Shown here one piece after another: positions 1 to 4,424 of a DNA stretch of 6,266 nt. How positions within the stretch are numbered: the first letter of the stretch is position 1; every line of letters starts with the position of its first letter. This DNA is from Bacteroidales bacterium (GTDB lineage: Bacteria; Bacteroidota; Bacteroidia; Bacteroidales; VadinHA17): NCBI GenBank assembly GCA_013314865.1, contig JABUEV010000155.1, positions 1 through 6,266 of the forward strand, written 5' to 3'. The position numbers and the translations under genes are program-made. The notes below the pieces were generated by a model, which had not been told where the DNA came from, did not search any database, and worked only from the letters and a program-made list of their open reading frames with translations.

Positions 1-138
1 ACAATCAATATTTGCAAAATGCCTGAAAAGTTACTATCTTTATTAATTAGTAGCATGAAAGCCTTAATCAATATAAAGCAGGAGGAATTATGGGATAGAA
101 AACGGAGATTAATTTATTTATGTAAAAGTTTTGAATAG
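1..138 (+). CDS. Possible C-terminal end of an unrecognised upstream gene (partial)
   Basis: Frame 1 is open from the window edge to a TAG at 136-138, giving 45 codons. The peptide is rich in Leu, Ile, Lys and Glu and ends in WDRKRRLIYLCKSFE. Frame 2 has stops at 44, 56, 65, 74 and 110, and frame 3 at 24, 48, 51 and 96. Every one of these falls out of frame with this reading, which favours real coding over chance. I do not recognise the family, and the start lies outside the window. The stop is 48 nt before rpsU, and the proposed rpsU promoter overlaps its last codons. An open run of this length can arise by chance in such A/T-rich DNA, so the call is tentative. Confidence 0.45.
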   Translation, partial: TINICKMPEKLLSLLISSMKALINIKQEELWDRKRRLIYLCKSFE

Positions 139-159
139 AATTTTTATTTACTAACTTTG
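130..159 (+). promoter_or_regulatory. Bacteroidota-type promoter for rpsU-xerC-raiA
   Basis: A TTTG at 130-133 (-33 element) is followed after 18 nt by TAACTTTG at 152-159, a full match to the TAnnTTTG -7 consensus of Bacteroidota. The expected transcription start is about 164-167, leaving a leader of roughly 20 nt before the rpsU ATG. The -33 element overlaps the last codons of the putative upstream gene. Element match and spacing are seen directly; activity is inferred. Confidence 0.72.
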
Positions 160-186
160 CGCCTCGTTTTAAACTGATTTTATTTT

Positions 187-378
187 ATGATAATAGTACC
201 AGTAAAAGAAGGCGAAAACATTGAAAGGGCTCTAAAGAAGTTCAAGAGAAAATTTGAAAAGACAGGAATTGTACGTGAATTACGTGCAAGGCAGGCTTTT
301 GTAAAACCTTCAGTACGCCGCAGGGAAGAGATAAAAAGAGCCATCTATATTCAGAAGATGCAGACAAAGGAGGAATAG
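187..378 (+). CDS. rpsU: 30S ribosomal protein bS21
   Basis: This encodes a 63-residue, very basic protein typical of bS21 (usual length 55-70): start MIIVPVKEGENIERALKKFK, then an Arg/Lys-rich helical region including VRRREEIKRA. bS21 sits on the 30S platform beside the 3' end of 16S rRNA. In Bacteroidota it has been linked, with bS6 and bS18, to masking of the anti-SD, which helps explain SD-independent translation in this phylum. The ATG at 187 is preceded only by T/A-rich sequence and has no SD. This differs from reports of SD-led, autoregulated rpsU in some relatives. The last codons (AAG GAG GAA TAG) contain an SD-like AAGGAGG and form a stem-loop over the stop codon. It is the first gene of a likely operon, 51 nt ahead of the recombinase. 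Confidence 0.96.
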   Translation: MIIVPVKEGENIERALKKFKRKFEKTGIVRELRARQAFVKPSVRRREEIKRAIYIQKMQTKEE

Positions 379-390
379 TCCTCTCTGCAT
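358..390 (+). promoter_or_regulatory. Stem-loop across the rpsU stop codon
   Basis: The arms ATGCAGA (358-364) and TCTGCAT (384-390) form a 7-bp outer stem. GAGGA (370-374) and TCCTC (379-383) form a 5-bp inner stem. The loop is ATAG, which holds the TAG stop, and CAAAG (365-369) is a one-sided bulge. A T-rich run (catttttattt) follows, so it could act as a weak terminator or attenuator between rpsU and the recombinase gene, or as a translation-sensitive structure. The pairing is seen in the sequence; the function is inferred. Confidence 0.5.
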
Positions 391-416
391 CATTTTTATT
401 TATACATTTTGACCTC

Positions 417-423
417 AGGAGGT
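417..423 (+). promoter_or_regulatory. Strong Shine-Dalgarno site that sets the recombinase start
   Basis: AGGAGGT lies 6 nt before the ATG at 430. An in-frame TTG at 409 lies upstream of this site, so starting there would place the SD inside the coding sequence; the ATG at 430 is therefore preferred. Such a perfect SD is unusual in this window, since rpsU, tuf, secE, nusG, rplK, rplA, rplJ and rplL lack one. Confidence 0.85.
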
Positions 424-429
424 TCCTTT

Positions 430-1317
430 ATGGGATATAAGGAATCGTTCTTACAATATCTGAAAGCTGAAAAGCGCTATTCGCCTCATACTATAAGATC
501 ATATTCCAACGATCTTAATCAGTTTTTAAGTTTCCTTAATGAAAACTGCCATAATGATGATCTTGTTGAAGTGACTTCGCATGATTTAAGGTCGTGGGTT
601 GTTTATCTTTTCGAAAACAAATATTCATCAGCAAGCATACACCGTAAGATTTCATGTTTAAGAGTCTTTTACAGGTATTTAAGGAAGGAACAGGTTGTCA
701 AGTCAGATCCTCTTGAGAAGGTAGTCCTTCCCAGAGGTAGAAAAAGACTTCCGGTATTTGTTGAAGAAAATGCACTGTCAAAACTTCTTGATGAATTTGA
801 GTTCGGGGCAGATTTTGCCGGCATTAGGGACAGGACAATCATAGAAATGCTGTATGTTACGGGAATGAGGAGGGCTGAGCTTACAGGTTTGCGTGACCAG
901 GATATAGACCTTATCGAAGAGACTGTAAGGGTGACCGGCAAAAGGAACAAGCAGAGAATAATACCTCTGGTTAAGCCTTTTATAAAAAGGCTCGAAGAGT
1001 ATGTAAAGGTCAGAAATGAGACTGTTAATCGCAGTGCCGGCGACTGGTTTTTTGTTACAGGAAAAGGGAACAAATTATATGACAAGCATGTTTATAATAT
1101 AGTAAAACGCTATTTAAGCATGGTTACAACGATCGAAAAGAAAAGTCCTCATGTTCTGAGGCATACATTTGCAACCCATATGCTTAACAAGGGGGCTGAT
1201 CTTAATTCGATAAAGGAGTTTCTCGGACATGCGAATCTATCTGCCACGCAGATATATACACATAACTCGTTTGAAATGCTTAAGAAAATATATAAACAGG
1301 CCCACCCCAGGGCTTAA
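430..1317 (+). CDS. xerC: Tyrosine recombinase of the XerC/XerD family
   Basis: This 295-residue protein has the length and layout of a housekeeping Xer recombinase. An N-terminal SAM-like core-binding domain (about 1-85, with SPHTIRSYSNDL and IHRKISCLRVFYRYL) precedes the catalytic domain. All six active-site residues are present: Arg147 (TGMRRAEL), Lys171 (TGKRNKQR), His241 and Arg244 (HVLRH), His267 (GHANLS) and the nucleophile Tyr276 (QIYTH). Xer proteins resolve chromosome dimers at dif near the terminus, together with FtsK and usually a second Xer partner. XerC versus XerD cannot be settled from this sequence alone. The gene lies between rpsU and raiA, has a strong SD, and starts 51 nt after rpsU. 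No att sites, inverted repeats or cargo genes surround it, which argues against a mobile-element integrase. Confidence 0.9.
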   Translation: MGYKESFLQYLKAEKRYSPHTIRSYSNDLNQFLSFLNENCHNDDLVEVTSHDLRSWVVYLFENKYSSASIHRKISCLRVFYRYLRKEQVVKSDPLEKVVLPRGRKRLPVFVEENALSKLLDEFEFGADFAGIRDRTIIEMLYVTGMRRAELTGLRDQDIDLIEETVRVTGKRNKQRIIPLVKPFIKRLEEYVKVRNETVNRSAGDWFFVTGKGNKLYDKHVYNIVKRYLSMVTTIEKKSPHVLRHTFATHMLNKGADLNSIKEFLGHANLSATQIYTHNSFEMLKKIYKQAHPRA

Positions 1318-1337
1318 ATATTCATAAAATAAAAAAC

Positions 1338-1344
1338 AGGAGGT
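1338..1344 (+). promoter_or_regulatory. Strong Shine-Dalgarno site of the hibernation factor gene
   Basis: AGGAGGT lies 6 nt before the ATG at 1351. Sequence and spacing are identical to the site before the recombinase gene. It supports the 1351 start and groups these two genes as SD-led in a region that otherwise lacks SD sites. Confidence 0.85.
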
Positions 1345-1350
1345 ACTACT

Positions 1351-1650
1351 ATGAACGTTCAGATTCATTCAGTTAGGTTTGATGCTGACAAGAAGCTCAT
1401 TGACTTTGTTCATCAGAAACTGGGTAAGCTTACACAAATAGGAGAGGGGATTGTCAATGCCGAGGTTTATCTGAGGCTGGATAAAGATCAGGAACGTGAG
1501 AATAAGATCAGCGAGATTAAACTTGACATGCCCGGAGGACCTTTGTTTGCCAGGAAGCAGAGTAAAACCTTTGAGGAATCGACCGATCTGGCTGTAGATG
1601 CTCTTAAGCGACAGATTACCAAATACAAGCAGAAAAAAAGAGGTGTGTAG
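1351..1650 (+). CDS. raiA: Ribosome hibernation factor, short HPF/RaiA (YfiA) type
   Basis: This 99-residue protein belongs to the HPF/YfiA (sigma-54 modulation) family. It begins MNVQIHSVRFDADKKLIDFV and ends with the typical segment FEESTDLAVDALKRQITKYK followed by a basic tail. The family binds the 30S decoding region where mRNA and tRNA anticodons sit, and silences ribosomes under starvation or in stationary phase. At 99 residues it consists of the ribosome-binding domain alone, without the C-terminal dimerisation domain of long HPF. It starts 33 nt after the recombinase stop, probably on the same transcript, and its stop codon lies in the loop of the following hairpin. The symbol hpf would serve equally well. 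Confidence 0.93.
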   Translation: MNVQIHSVRFDADKKLIDFVHQKLGKLTQIGEGIVNAEVYLRLDKDQERENKISEIKLDMPGGPLFARKQSKTFEESTDLAVDALKRQITKYKQKKRGV

Positions 1651-1662
1651 TCACACCTCTTT
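1637..1662 (+). terminator. Stem-loop terminator after raiA
   Basis: AAAGAGGTGTG (1637-1647) pairs perfectly with CACACCTCTTT (1652-1662) around a TAGT loop, forming an 11-bp stem. The raiA TAG stop (1648-1650) is in the loop. Only a short T-run follows, and A-rich sequence precedes the 5' arm, so it could work in both directions or as an RNA 3'-end stabiliser. A promoter for the tRNA cluster follows within about 20 nt, which fits a transcription-unit boundary. Confidence 0.72.
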
Positions 1663-1681
1663 CAAAAATCTTCGCAAGAAT

Positions 1682-1712
1682 TTTGATAATGAAAATATAA
1701 TTCATACATTTG
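1682..1712 (+). promoter_or_regulatory. Bacteroidota-type promoter for the tRNA-tuf unit
   Basis: TTTG at 1682-1685 and TACATTTG at 1705-1712 (TAnnTTTG consensus) are separated by 19 nt. The start site is expected at about 1717-1720, some 45 nt before the first tRNA. It lies between the raiA hairpin and the tRNA cluster, where a promoter would be needed. Confidence 0.78.
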
Positions 1713-1716
1713 CAGA

Positions 1717-1746
1717 CCGACTTTCAGGGGTATATAACCTGGTCGG
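1717..1746 (+). promoter_or_regulatory. Leader hairpin at the 5' end of the tRNA-tuf transcript
   Basis: CCGAC (1717-1721) pairs with GTCGG (1742-1746), and CAGG (1725-1728) with CCTG (1738-1741). This gives nine base pairs with a TTT bulge on the 5' side and a 9-nt loop. It begins almost exactly at the expected transcription start. It may protect the 5' end or guide processing of the tRNA precursor; the function is inferred. Confidence 0.42.
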
Positions 1747-1761
1747 GACGTTCTTTAAATT

Positions 1762-1835
1762 GCCGATGTAGCTCAGTTGGTCAGAGCAGCTGATTTGTAA
1801 TCTGCAGGTCGGGGGTTCGAATCCCTTCATCGGCT
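1762..1835 (+). tRNA. tRNA-Thr (anticodon TGT)
   Basis: The acceptor arms GCCGATG (1762-1768) and CATCGGC (1828-1834) pair fully, with discriminator T1835. The D-arm carries GTAGCTCAGTTGGTCAGAGC. The anticodon loop is TTTGTAA with TGT at 1796-1798, reading ACA. The T-arm is GGGGG/CCCTT around TTCGAAT, including two G-T pairs. The anticodon stem (1789-1793 with 1801-1805) has a central T-T mismatch. CCA is not encoded. Confidence 0.95.
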
Positions 1836-1882
1836 CTTGAAAGACTGTAAATGTGAGTATCAGGAAATAGGCTCGTTTTACC

Positions 1883-1965
1883 GGGGAGATACCAAAGCGG
1901 TCAACTGGGGCAGACTGTAAATCTGCTGGCAATTGCCTTCGTAGGTTCGAATCCTGCTCTCCCCA
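1883..1965 (+). tRNA. tRNA-Tyr (anticodon GTA)
   Basis: This is a class II tRNA with a long variable arm. The acceptor stem is GGGGAGA (1883-1889) with TCTCCCC (1958-1964), discriminator A1965. The anticodon stem GCAGA/TCTGC is perfect, with anticodon GTA at 1917-1919. The variable-arm stem is GGC/GCC (1928-1930 with 1935-1937), and the T-loop is TTCGAAT. CCA is not encoded. Sequences just outside the gene can form an additional flanking helix. Confidence 0.96.
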
Positions 1966-2034
1966 CTTAAAACGGGGCGTTAAAGTATATCTGGTAATAT
2001 CGATAATGCGATACAGACATCTTAACATTTATAA

Positions 2035-2107
2035 GCGGGAGTAGCTCAGTTGGTAGAGCATTAGCCTTCCAAGCTAAGGGTCGCGGATTCGAGCTCCGTC
2101 TCCCGCT
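2035..2107 (+). tRNA. tRNA-Gly (anticodon TCC)
   Basis: The acceptor stem is GCGGGAG (2035-2041) with CTCCCGC (2100-2106), discriminator T2107. The anticodon stem TTAGC/GCTAA is perfect, with anticodon TCC at 2068-2070, reading GGA. The T-arm is GCGGA/TCCGT around TTCGAGC. All stems are intact and CCA is not encoded. Only 11 nt separate it from the next tRNA, so the two must be processed from one transcript. Confidence 0.96.
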
Positions 2108-2118
2108 CTATTTTTGAT

Positions 2119-2190
2119 GCCAGAGTAGCTCAGGGGTAGAGCACTTCCTTGGTAAGGAAGGGGTCAGGGGTTCAATTCCCCTCTCCGGCT
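2119..2190 (+). tRNA. tRNA-Thr (anticodon GGT)
   Basis: The acceptor stem is GCCAGAG (2119-2125) with CTCCGGC (2183-2189), including an A-C mismatch at the fourth pair (2122 with 2186); discriminator T2190. The D-loop is short. The anticodon stem CTTCC/GGAAG is perfect, with GGT at 2151-2153, reading ACC. The T-arm is AGGGG/CCCCT. CCA is not encoded. It is the second threonine acceptor in the cluster and ends 60 nt before tuf. Confidence 0.94.
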
Positions 2191-2250
2191 CAAACAGAAA
2201 AAAGATTTTAACCGAAAATATGATAAATTTAATTTAATAAGCTTGTAGTT

Positions 2251-3438
2251 ATGGCAAAAGAAAAATTTGACAGGTCGAAACCACACGTAAATATCGGTAC
2301 CATCGGTCATATCGACCATGGCAAGACCACCCTGACCGCAGCTATCACGATGGTCCTCCATAAAAAAGGACTTTCTGAGGTCAGAGACTTTGATTCGATT
2401 GATAATGCTCCCGAAGAAAAGGAAAGGGGTATTACAATTAATACTGCTCACGTTGAATATCAGACTGAAACACGTCACTATGCACACGTTGACTGCCCGG
2501 GGCACGCTGACTATATCAAAAATATGGTTACAGGTGCAGCCCAGATGGACGGAGCTATTCTGGTTGTTGCTGCAACTGATGGTCCTATGCCCCAGACAAG
2601 AGAGCATATCCTTCTGGCCCGCCAGGTAAACGTTCCTAAAGTGCTGGTTTTCATGAATAAGGTCGACCTCGTTGAAGATGAGGAACTTCTTGACCTTGTT
2701 GAAATGGAAGTGCGTGACCTTCTGAATTTCTATAAGTTTGACGGTGACAATGCCCCTGTTATTCGCGGTTCAGCTCTTGGAGCAATGCACGGCGAACCAA
2801 AATGGGAACAGAAAGTGCTTGAACTGATGGATGCAGTCGATTCATATATTCCTATACCTCCGCGCGACAATCAGAAACCGTTCCTTATGCCGGTTGAAGA
2901 CGTCTTTTCAATTACCGGACGTGGTACAGTTGCTACAGGCCGTATCGAAACCGGTGTTGTGCAGACAGGCGATGAACTTGAAATGATAGGTCTGGGAGCT
3001 GAAAAACGCAAAACGGTCTGTACCGGAGTTGAAATGTTCAGAAAAATCCTCGACAGGGGTGAAGCTGGCGATAACGTCGGACTTCTGCTCAGGGGCGTGG
3101 ATAAAAAGGAAATTAAAAGAGGTATGGTTCTTGCAAAACCGGGATCAATTACACCTCATACCAGATTTAAGGCTGAAATTTATGTCCTTAAGAAAGAAGA
3201 AGGCGGACGCCATACCCCGTTCCATAACAAATACCGTCCTCAGTTCTATATCAGAACTCTTGATATAACAGGTGAAATTACACTTCCTGAAGGCCGTGAA
3301 ATGGTTATGCCGGGCGACAATGTTACTATTACAGTAGACCTTATCTATCCGGTTGCTCTTAATGTTGGTCTGCGTTTCGCAGTCCGCGAAGGCGGAAGAA
3401 CTGTCGGTGCCGGCCAGGTTATTGAAATACTTGAATAA
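2251..3438 (+). CDS. tuf: Elongation factor Tu
   Basis: This 395-residue GTPase carries aminoacyl-tRNA to the ribosomal A site. The G-domain motifs are in order: P-loop GHIDHGKT (19-26), switch [10 protein letters not shown] (59-67), DCPGH (81-85), NKVD (136-139) and SAL (174-176). Two beta-barrel domains follow (about 210-300 and 300-395), ending in the conserved [12 protein letters not shown] segment. Length matches the family norm. The P-loop has Ile at 21 where many bacteria have Val, a conservative change. The ATG at 2251 has no SD and is preceded by an A/T-rich leader, as is usual in this phylum. I see no full-consensus promoter in the 60 nt after tRNA-Thr, so co-transcription with the upstream tRNAs is likely; this places EF-Tu with several of its substrates. 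Confidence 0.98.
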   Translation: MAKEKFDRSKPHVNIGTIGHIDHGKTTLTAAITMVLHKKGLSEVRDFDSIDNAPEEKERGITINTAHVEYQTETRHYAHVDCPGHADYIKNMVTGAAQMDGAILVVAATDGPMPQTREHILLARQVNVPKVLVFMNKVDLVEDEELLDLVEMEVRDLLNFYKFDGDNAPVIRGSALGAMHGEPKWEQKVLELMDAVDSYIPIPPRDNQKPFLMPVEDVFSITGRGTVATGRIETGVVQTGDELEMIGLGAEKRKTVCTGVEMFRKILDRGEAGDNVGLLLRGVDKKEIKRGMVLAKPGSITPHTRFKAEIYVLKKEEGGRHTPFHNKYRPQFYIRTLDITGEITLPEGREMVMPGDNVTITVDLIYPVALNVGLRFAVREGGRTVGAGQVIEILE

Positions 3439-3455
3439 AGGATTTGGATACAGTT

Positions 3456-3481
3456 CAGGATCGTGTTTCATCACGATCCTG
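3456..3481 (+). terminator. Hairpin between tuf and tRNA-Trp (possible partial terminator)
   Basis: CAGGATCGTG (3456-3465) pairs perfectly with CACGATCCTG (3472-3481) around a 6-nt loop. No strong T-tract follows, so it may be a U-poor terminator, a processing site, or a 3'-stabilising structure for tuf mRNA. It ends 14 nt before tRNA-Trp. I see no full promoter between it and secE, which suggests some transcription continues into the tRNA-Trp-secE-nusG segment. Confidence 0.55.
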
Positions 3482-3495
3482 CACCTATGTTTAAT

Positions 3496-3568
3496 ACGGG
3501 TGTAGCTCAGTTGGTAGAGCACTGGTCTCCAAAACCAGGTGTCGGGAGTTCGAGTCTCTCCTCCCGTG
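3496..3568 (+). tRNA. tRNA-Trp (anticodon CCA)
   Basis: The acceptor stem is ACGGGTG (3496-3502) with CTCCCGT (3561-3567), including a T-T mismatch at the sixth pair (3501 with 3562); discriminator G3568. The anticodon stem CTGGT/ACCAG is perfect, with CCA at 3529-3531. The T-arm is GGGAG/CTCTC around TTCGAGT. CCA is not encoded. It ends 16 nt before secE, so it is probably cut from the secE-nusG mRNA precursor. Confidence 0.95.
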
Positions 3569-3584
3569 CTAATTATAGTTTAAA

Positions 3585-3776
3585 ATGAGTCTTAAAAGTT
3601 ATATTAAGGAATCTTACACAGAGCTGATACATAAGGTGACATGGCCTACATGGAACGAGCTCCAAAACAGCGGTACCCTTGTTCTTGTGGCAACTCTGAT
3701 TATCGCACTTATCGTTGCAGCTATGGACTTTACCTTCAGCAGGATAATGGAGTTTATTTACAGTTTATTGTACTAA
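3585..3776 (+). CDS. secE: Preprotein translocase subunit SecE
   Basis: This 63-residue protein is the minimal single-span form of SecE, the clamp subunit of the SecYEG channel in the inner membrane. An amphipathic N-terminal helix (about 3-18) leads into the conserved VTWPTWNEL motif (18-26). One membrane segment follows (about 31-48, [17 protein letters not shown]), and then a short tail. It lacks the two extra N-terminal spans of the E. coli protein, as is normal in most bacteria. It sits between tRNA-Trp and nusG, 16 nt from each, the classic secE-nusG pairing. The ATG at 3585 is preceded by an A/T-rich stretch without an SD. Confidence 0.95.
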   Translation: MSLKSYIKESYTELIHKVTWPTWNELQNSGTLVLVATLIIALIVAAMDFTFSRIMEFIYSLLY

Positions 3777-3792
3777 TCAGGGAAACAAATCC

Positions 3793-4341
3793 ATGAGCGA
3801 GAATGTAAAAAAGTGGTACGTGCTTAGGGCAATAGGGGGGAAGGAAAAAAAGGTAAAGGAATATATCGAAAATGAAATCGCACGCCTCAAATTACAGGAA
3901 TTCGTTCCGCAGGTCCTTATTCCCACTGAAAAGGTTTACCAGATAAGATCTGGCAAAAAAATCAGCAAGGAAAGAACTTTCTTCCCCGGATATGTTCTCG
4001 TGGAAGCTGTACTTACAGGCGAGATTCCGCATATCCTGAGAAATGTTCCAAATGTTCTCGGATTTCTGGGATCTCAAACCGGAGAACCTGTGCCTCTCAG
4101 AAAATCTGAAGTAAACAGAATCCTCGGAAAAGTCGATGAACTCAATGCAAGCGACGAGGAACTGAATGTCCCGTTCTTTGTCGGTGAATCGGTTAAGGTT
4201 ATCGACGGGCCATTTAACAGCTTTACCGGAATTATCGAGGAAGTAAATGAAGAAAAGAAAAAGCTTAAGGTAATGGTGAAGATATTCGGAAGAAAAACTC
4301 CACTCGAGTTAAGCTTTATGCAGGTAGAAAAGGAAAATTAA
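3793..4341 (+). CDS. nusG: Transcription antitermination/termination factor NusG
   Basis: This 182-residue protein has the normal length of bacterial NusG. The NGN domain (about 5-115) starts [13 protein letters not shown], and its FFPGYV motif (63-68) belongs to the face that contacts the RNA polymerase clamp. A linker leads to the C-terminal KOW domain (about 128-180; [21 protein letters not shown]), which in characterised NusG proteins binds ribosomal protein S10 or Rho. No large insertion is present, and it lies in the ribosomal-protein locus, so it is the housekeeping NusG and not a specialised paralogue. It starts 16 nt after secE. An 83-nt gap with an inverted repeat follows it. Confidence 0.97.
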   Translation: MSENVKKWYVLRAIGGKEKKVKEYIENEIARLKLQEFVPQVLIPTEKVYQIRSGKKISKERTFFPGYVLVEAVLTGEIPHILRNVPNVLGFLGSQTGEPVPLRKSEVNRILGKVDELNASDEELNVPFFVGESVKVIDGPFNSFTGIIEEVNEEKKKLKVMVKIFGRKTPLELSFMQVEKEN

Positions 4342-4350
4342 CAGAAGATA

Positions 4351-4393
4351 TTGACGGTTATGATAAAAATAATGCTTCCTGAATAACCGTCAA
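4351..4393 (+). promoter_or_regulatory. Inverted repeat in the rplK leader
   Basis: TTGACGGTTAT (4351-4361) and ATAACCGTCAA (4383-4393) are perfect 11-nt complements around a 21-nt A/T-rich loop, within the 83-nt nusG-rplK gap. There is no T-tract after it, and rplK starts 31 nt downstream. It could be a ribosomal-protein autoregulatory leader (L1 is the known regulator of rplK-rplA in E. coli), a processing site, or an attenuator. Pairing is seen directly; the role is open. Confidence 0.5.
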
Positions 4394-4424
4394 AGTCTCG
4401 CAATAAACAAGCAAATTTTAAATT

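Noticed and set aside
7..14. AATATTTG near the window edge as a -7 promoter element.
   Set aside because: It has one mismatch to TAnnTTTG, its -33 region lies outside the window, and it falls in a probable coding frame.
80..98. AGGAGG followed by ATG GGA TAG, looking like an SD-led two-codon ORF that resembles the xer start (AGGAGG then ATGGGATA).
   Set aside because: It lies within the frame-1 reading 1-138, where it is ordinary Gln-Glu-Glu-Leu-Trp-Asp codons, and it is upstream of the proposed rpsU transcription start. The 8-base match after the ATG is probably chance.
366..374. AAAGGAGGA at the end of rpsU as a ribosome binding site for a hidden gene.
   Set aside because: No ATG, GTG or TTG follows at a usable distance; the bases are the Lys-Glu-Glu codons of rpsU and the arm of a hairpin.
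409..429. TTG at 409 as the start of the recombinase gene.
   Set aside because: It would place the perfect SD at 417-423 inside the coding sequence and add seven unconserved residues. The ATG at 430 has ideal spacing and gives the normal 295-residue length.
669..1085. Antisense 138-codon frame inside the recombinase gene.
   Set aside because: It is a shadow of an intact gene with all catalytic residues. The Ser/Leu/Thr-rich content is typical of antisense readings, with no start signal or family features.
1164..1171. TACATTTG inside xerC, identical to the -7 element of the tRNA promoter, as a possible raiA promoter.
   Set aside because: It encodes the conserved His-Thr-Phe-Ala after the HxLRH motif, and no TTTG or TTG lies at the right distance upstream.
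430..1317. Recombinase as a phage or transposon integrase with the adjacent tRNAs as an attachment site.
   Set aside because: The protein has the size and motifs of a housekeeping Xer, the tRNAs have no duplicated 3' ends, and no cargo or direct repeats surround the gene.
1702..2028. Antisense 108-codon reading frame containing EQDSNLRRQLPADLQ and KGFEPPTCRLQ.
   Set aside because: These are translations of the reverse strand of tRNA genes (Thr and Tyr here), a well-known source of spurious database proteins.
2224..2231. TAAATTTA upstream of tuf as a separate tuf promoter.
   Set aside because: It lacks the final G of the consensus and no convincing TTTG -33 element precedes it at 17-23 nt. 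Co-transcription with the tRNAs is simpler.
2164..2607. Antisense 147-codon frame opposite tRNA-Thr(GGT) and the start of tuf.
   Set aside because: It ends in tRNA-derived sequence and otherwise mirrors the strongly conserved tuf coding strand; no independent coding signs.
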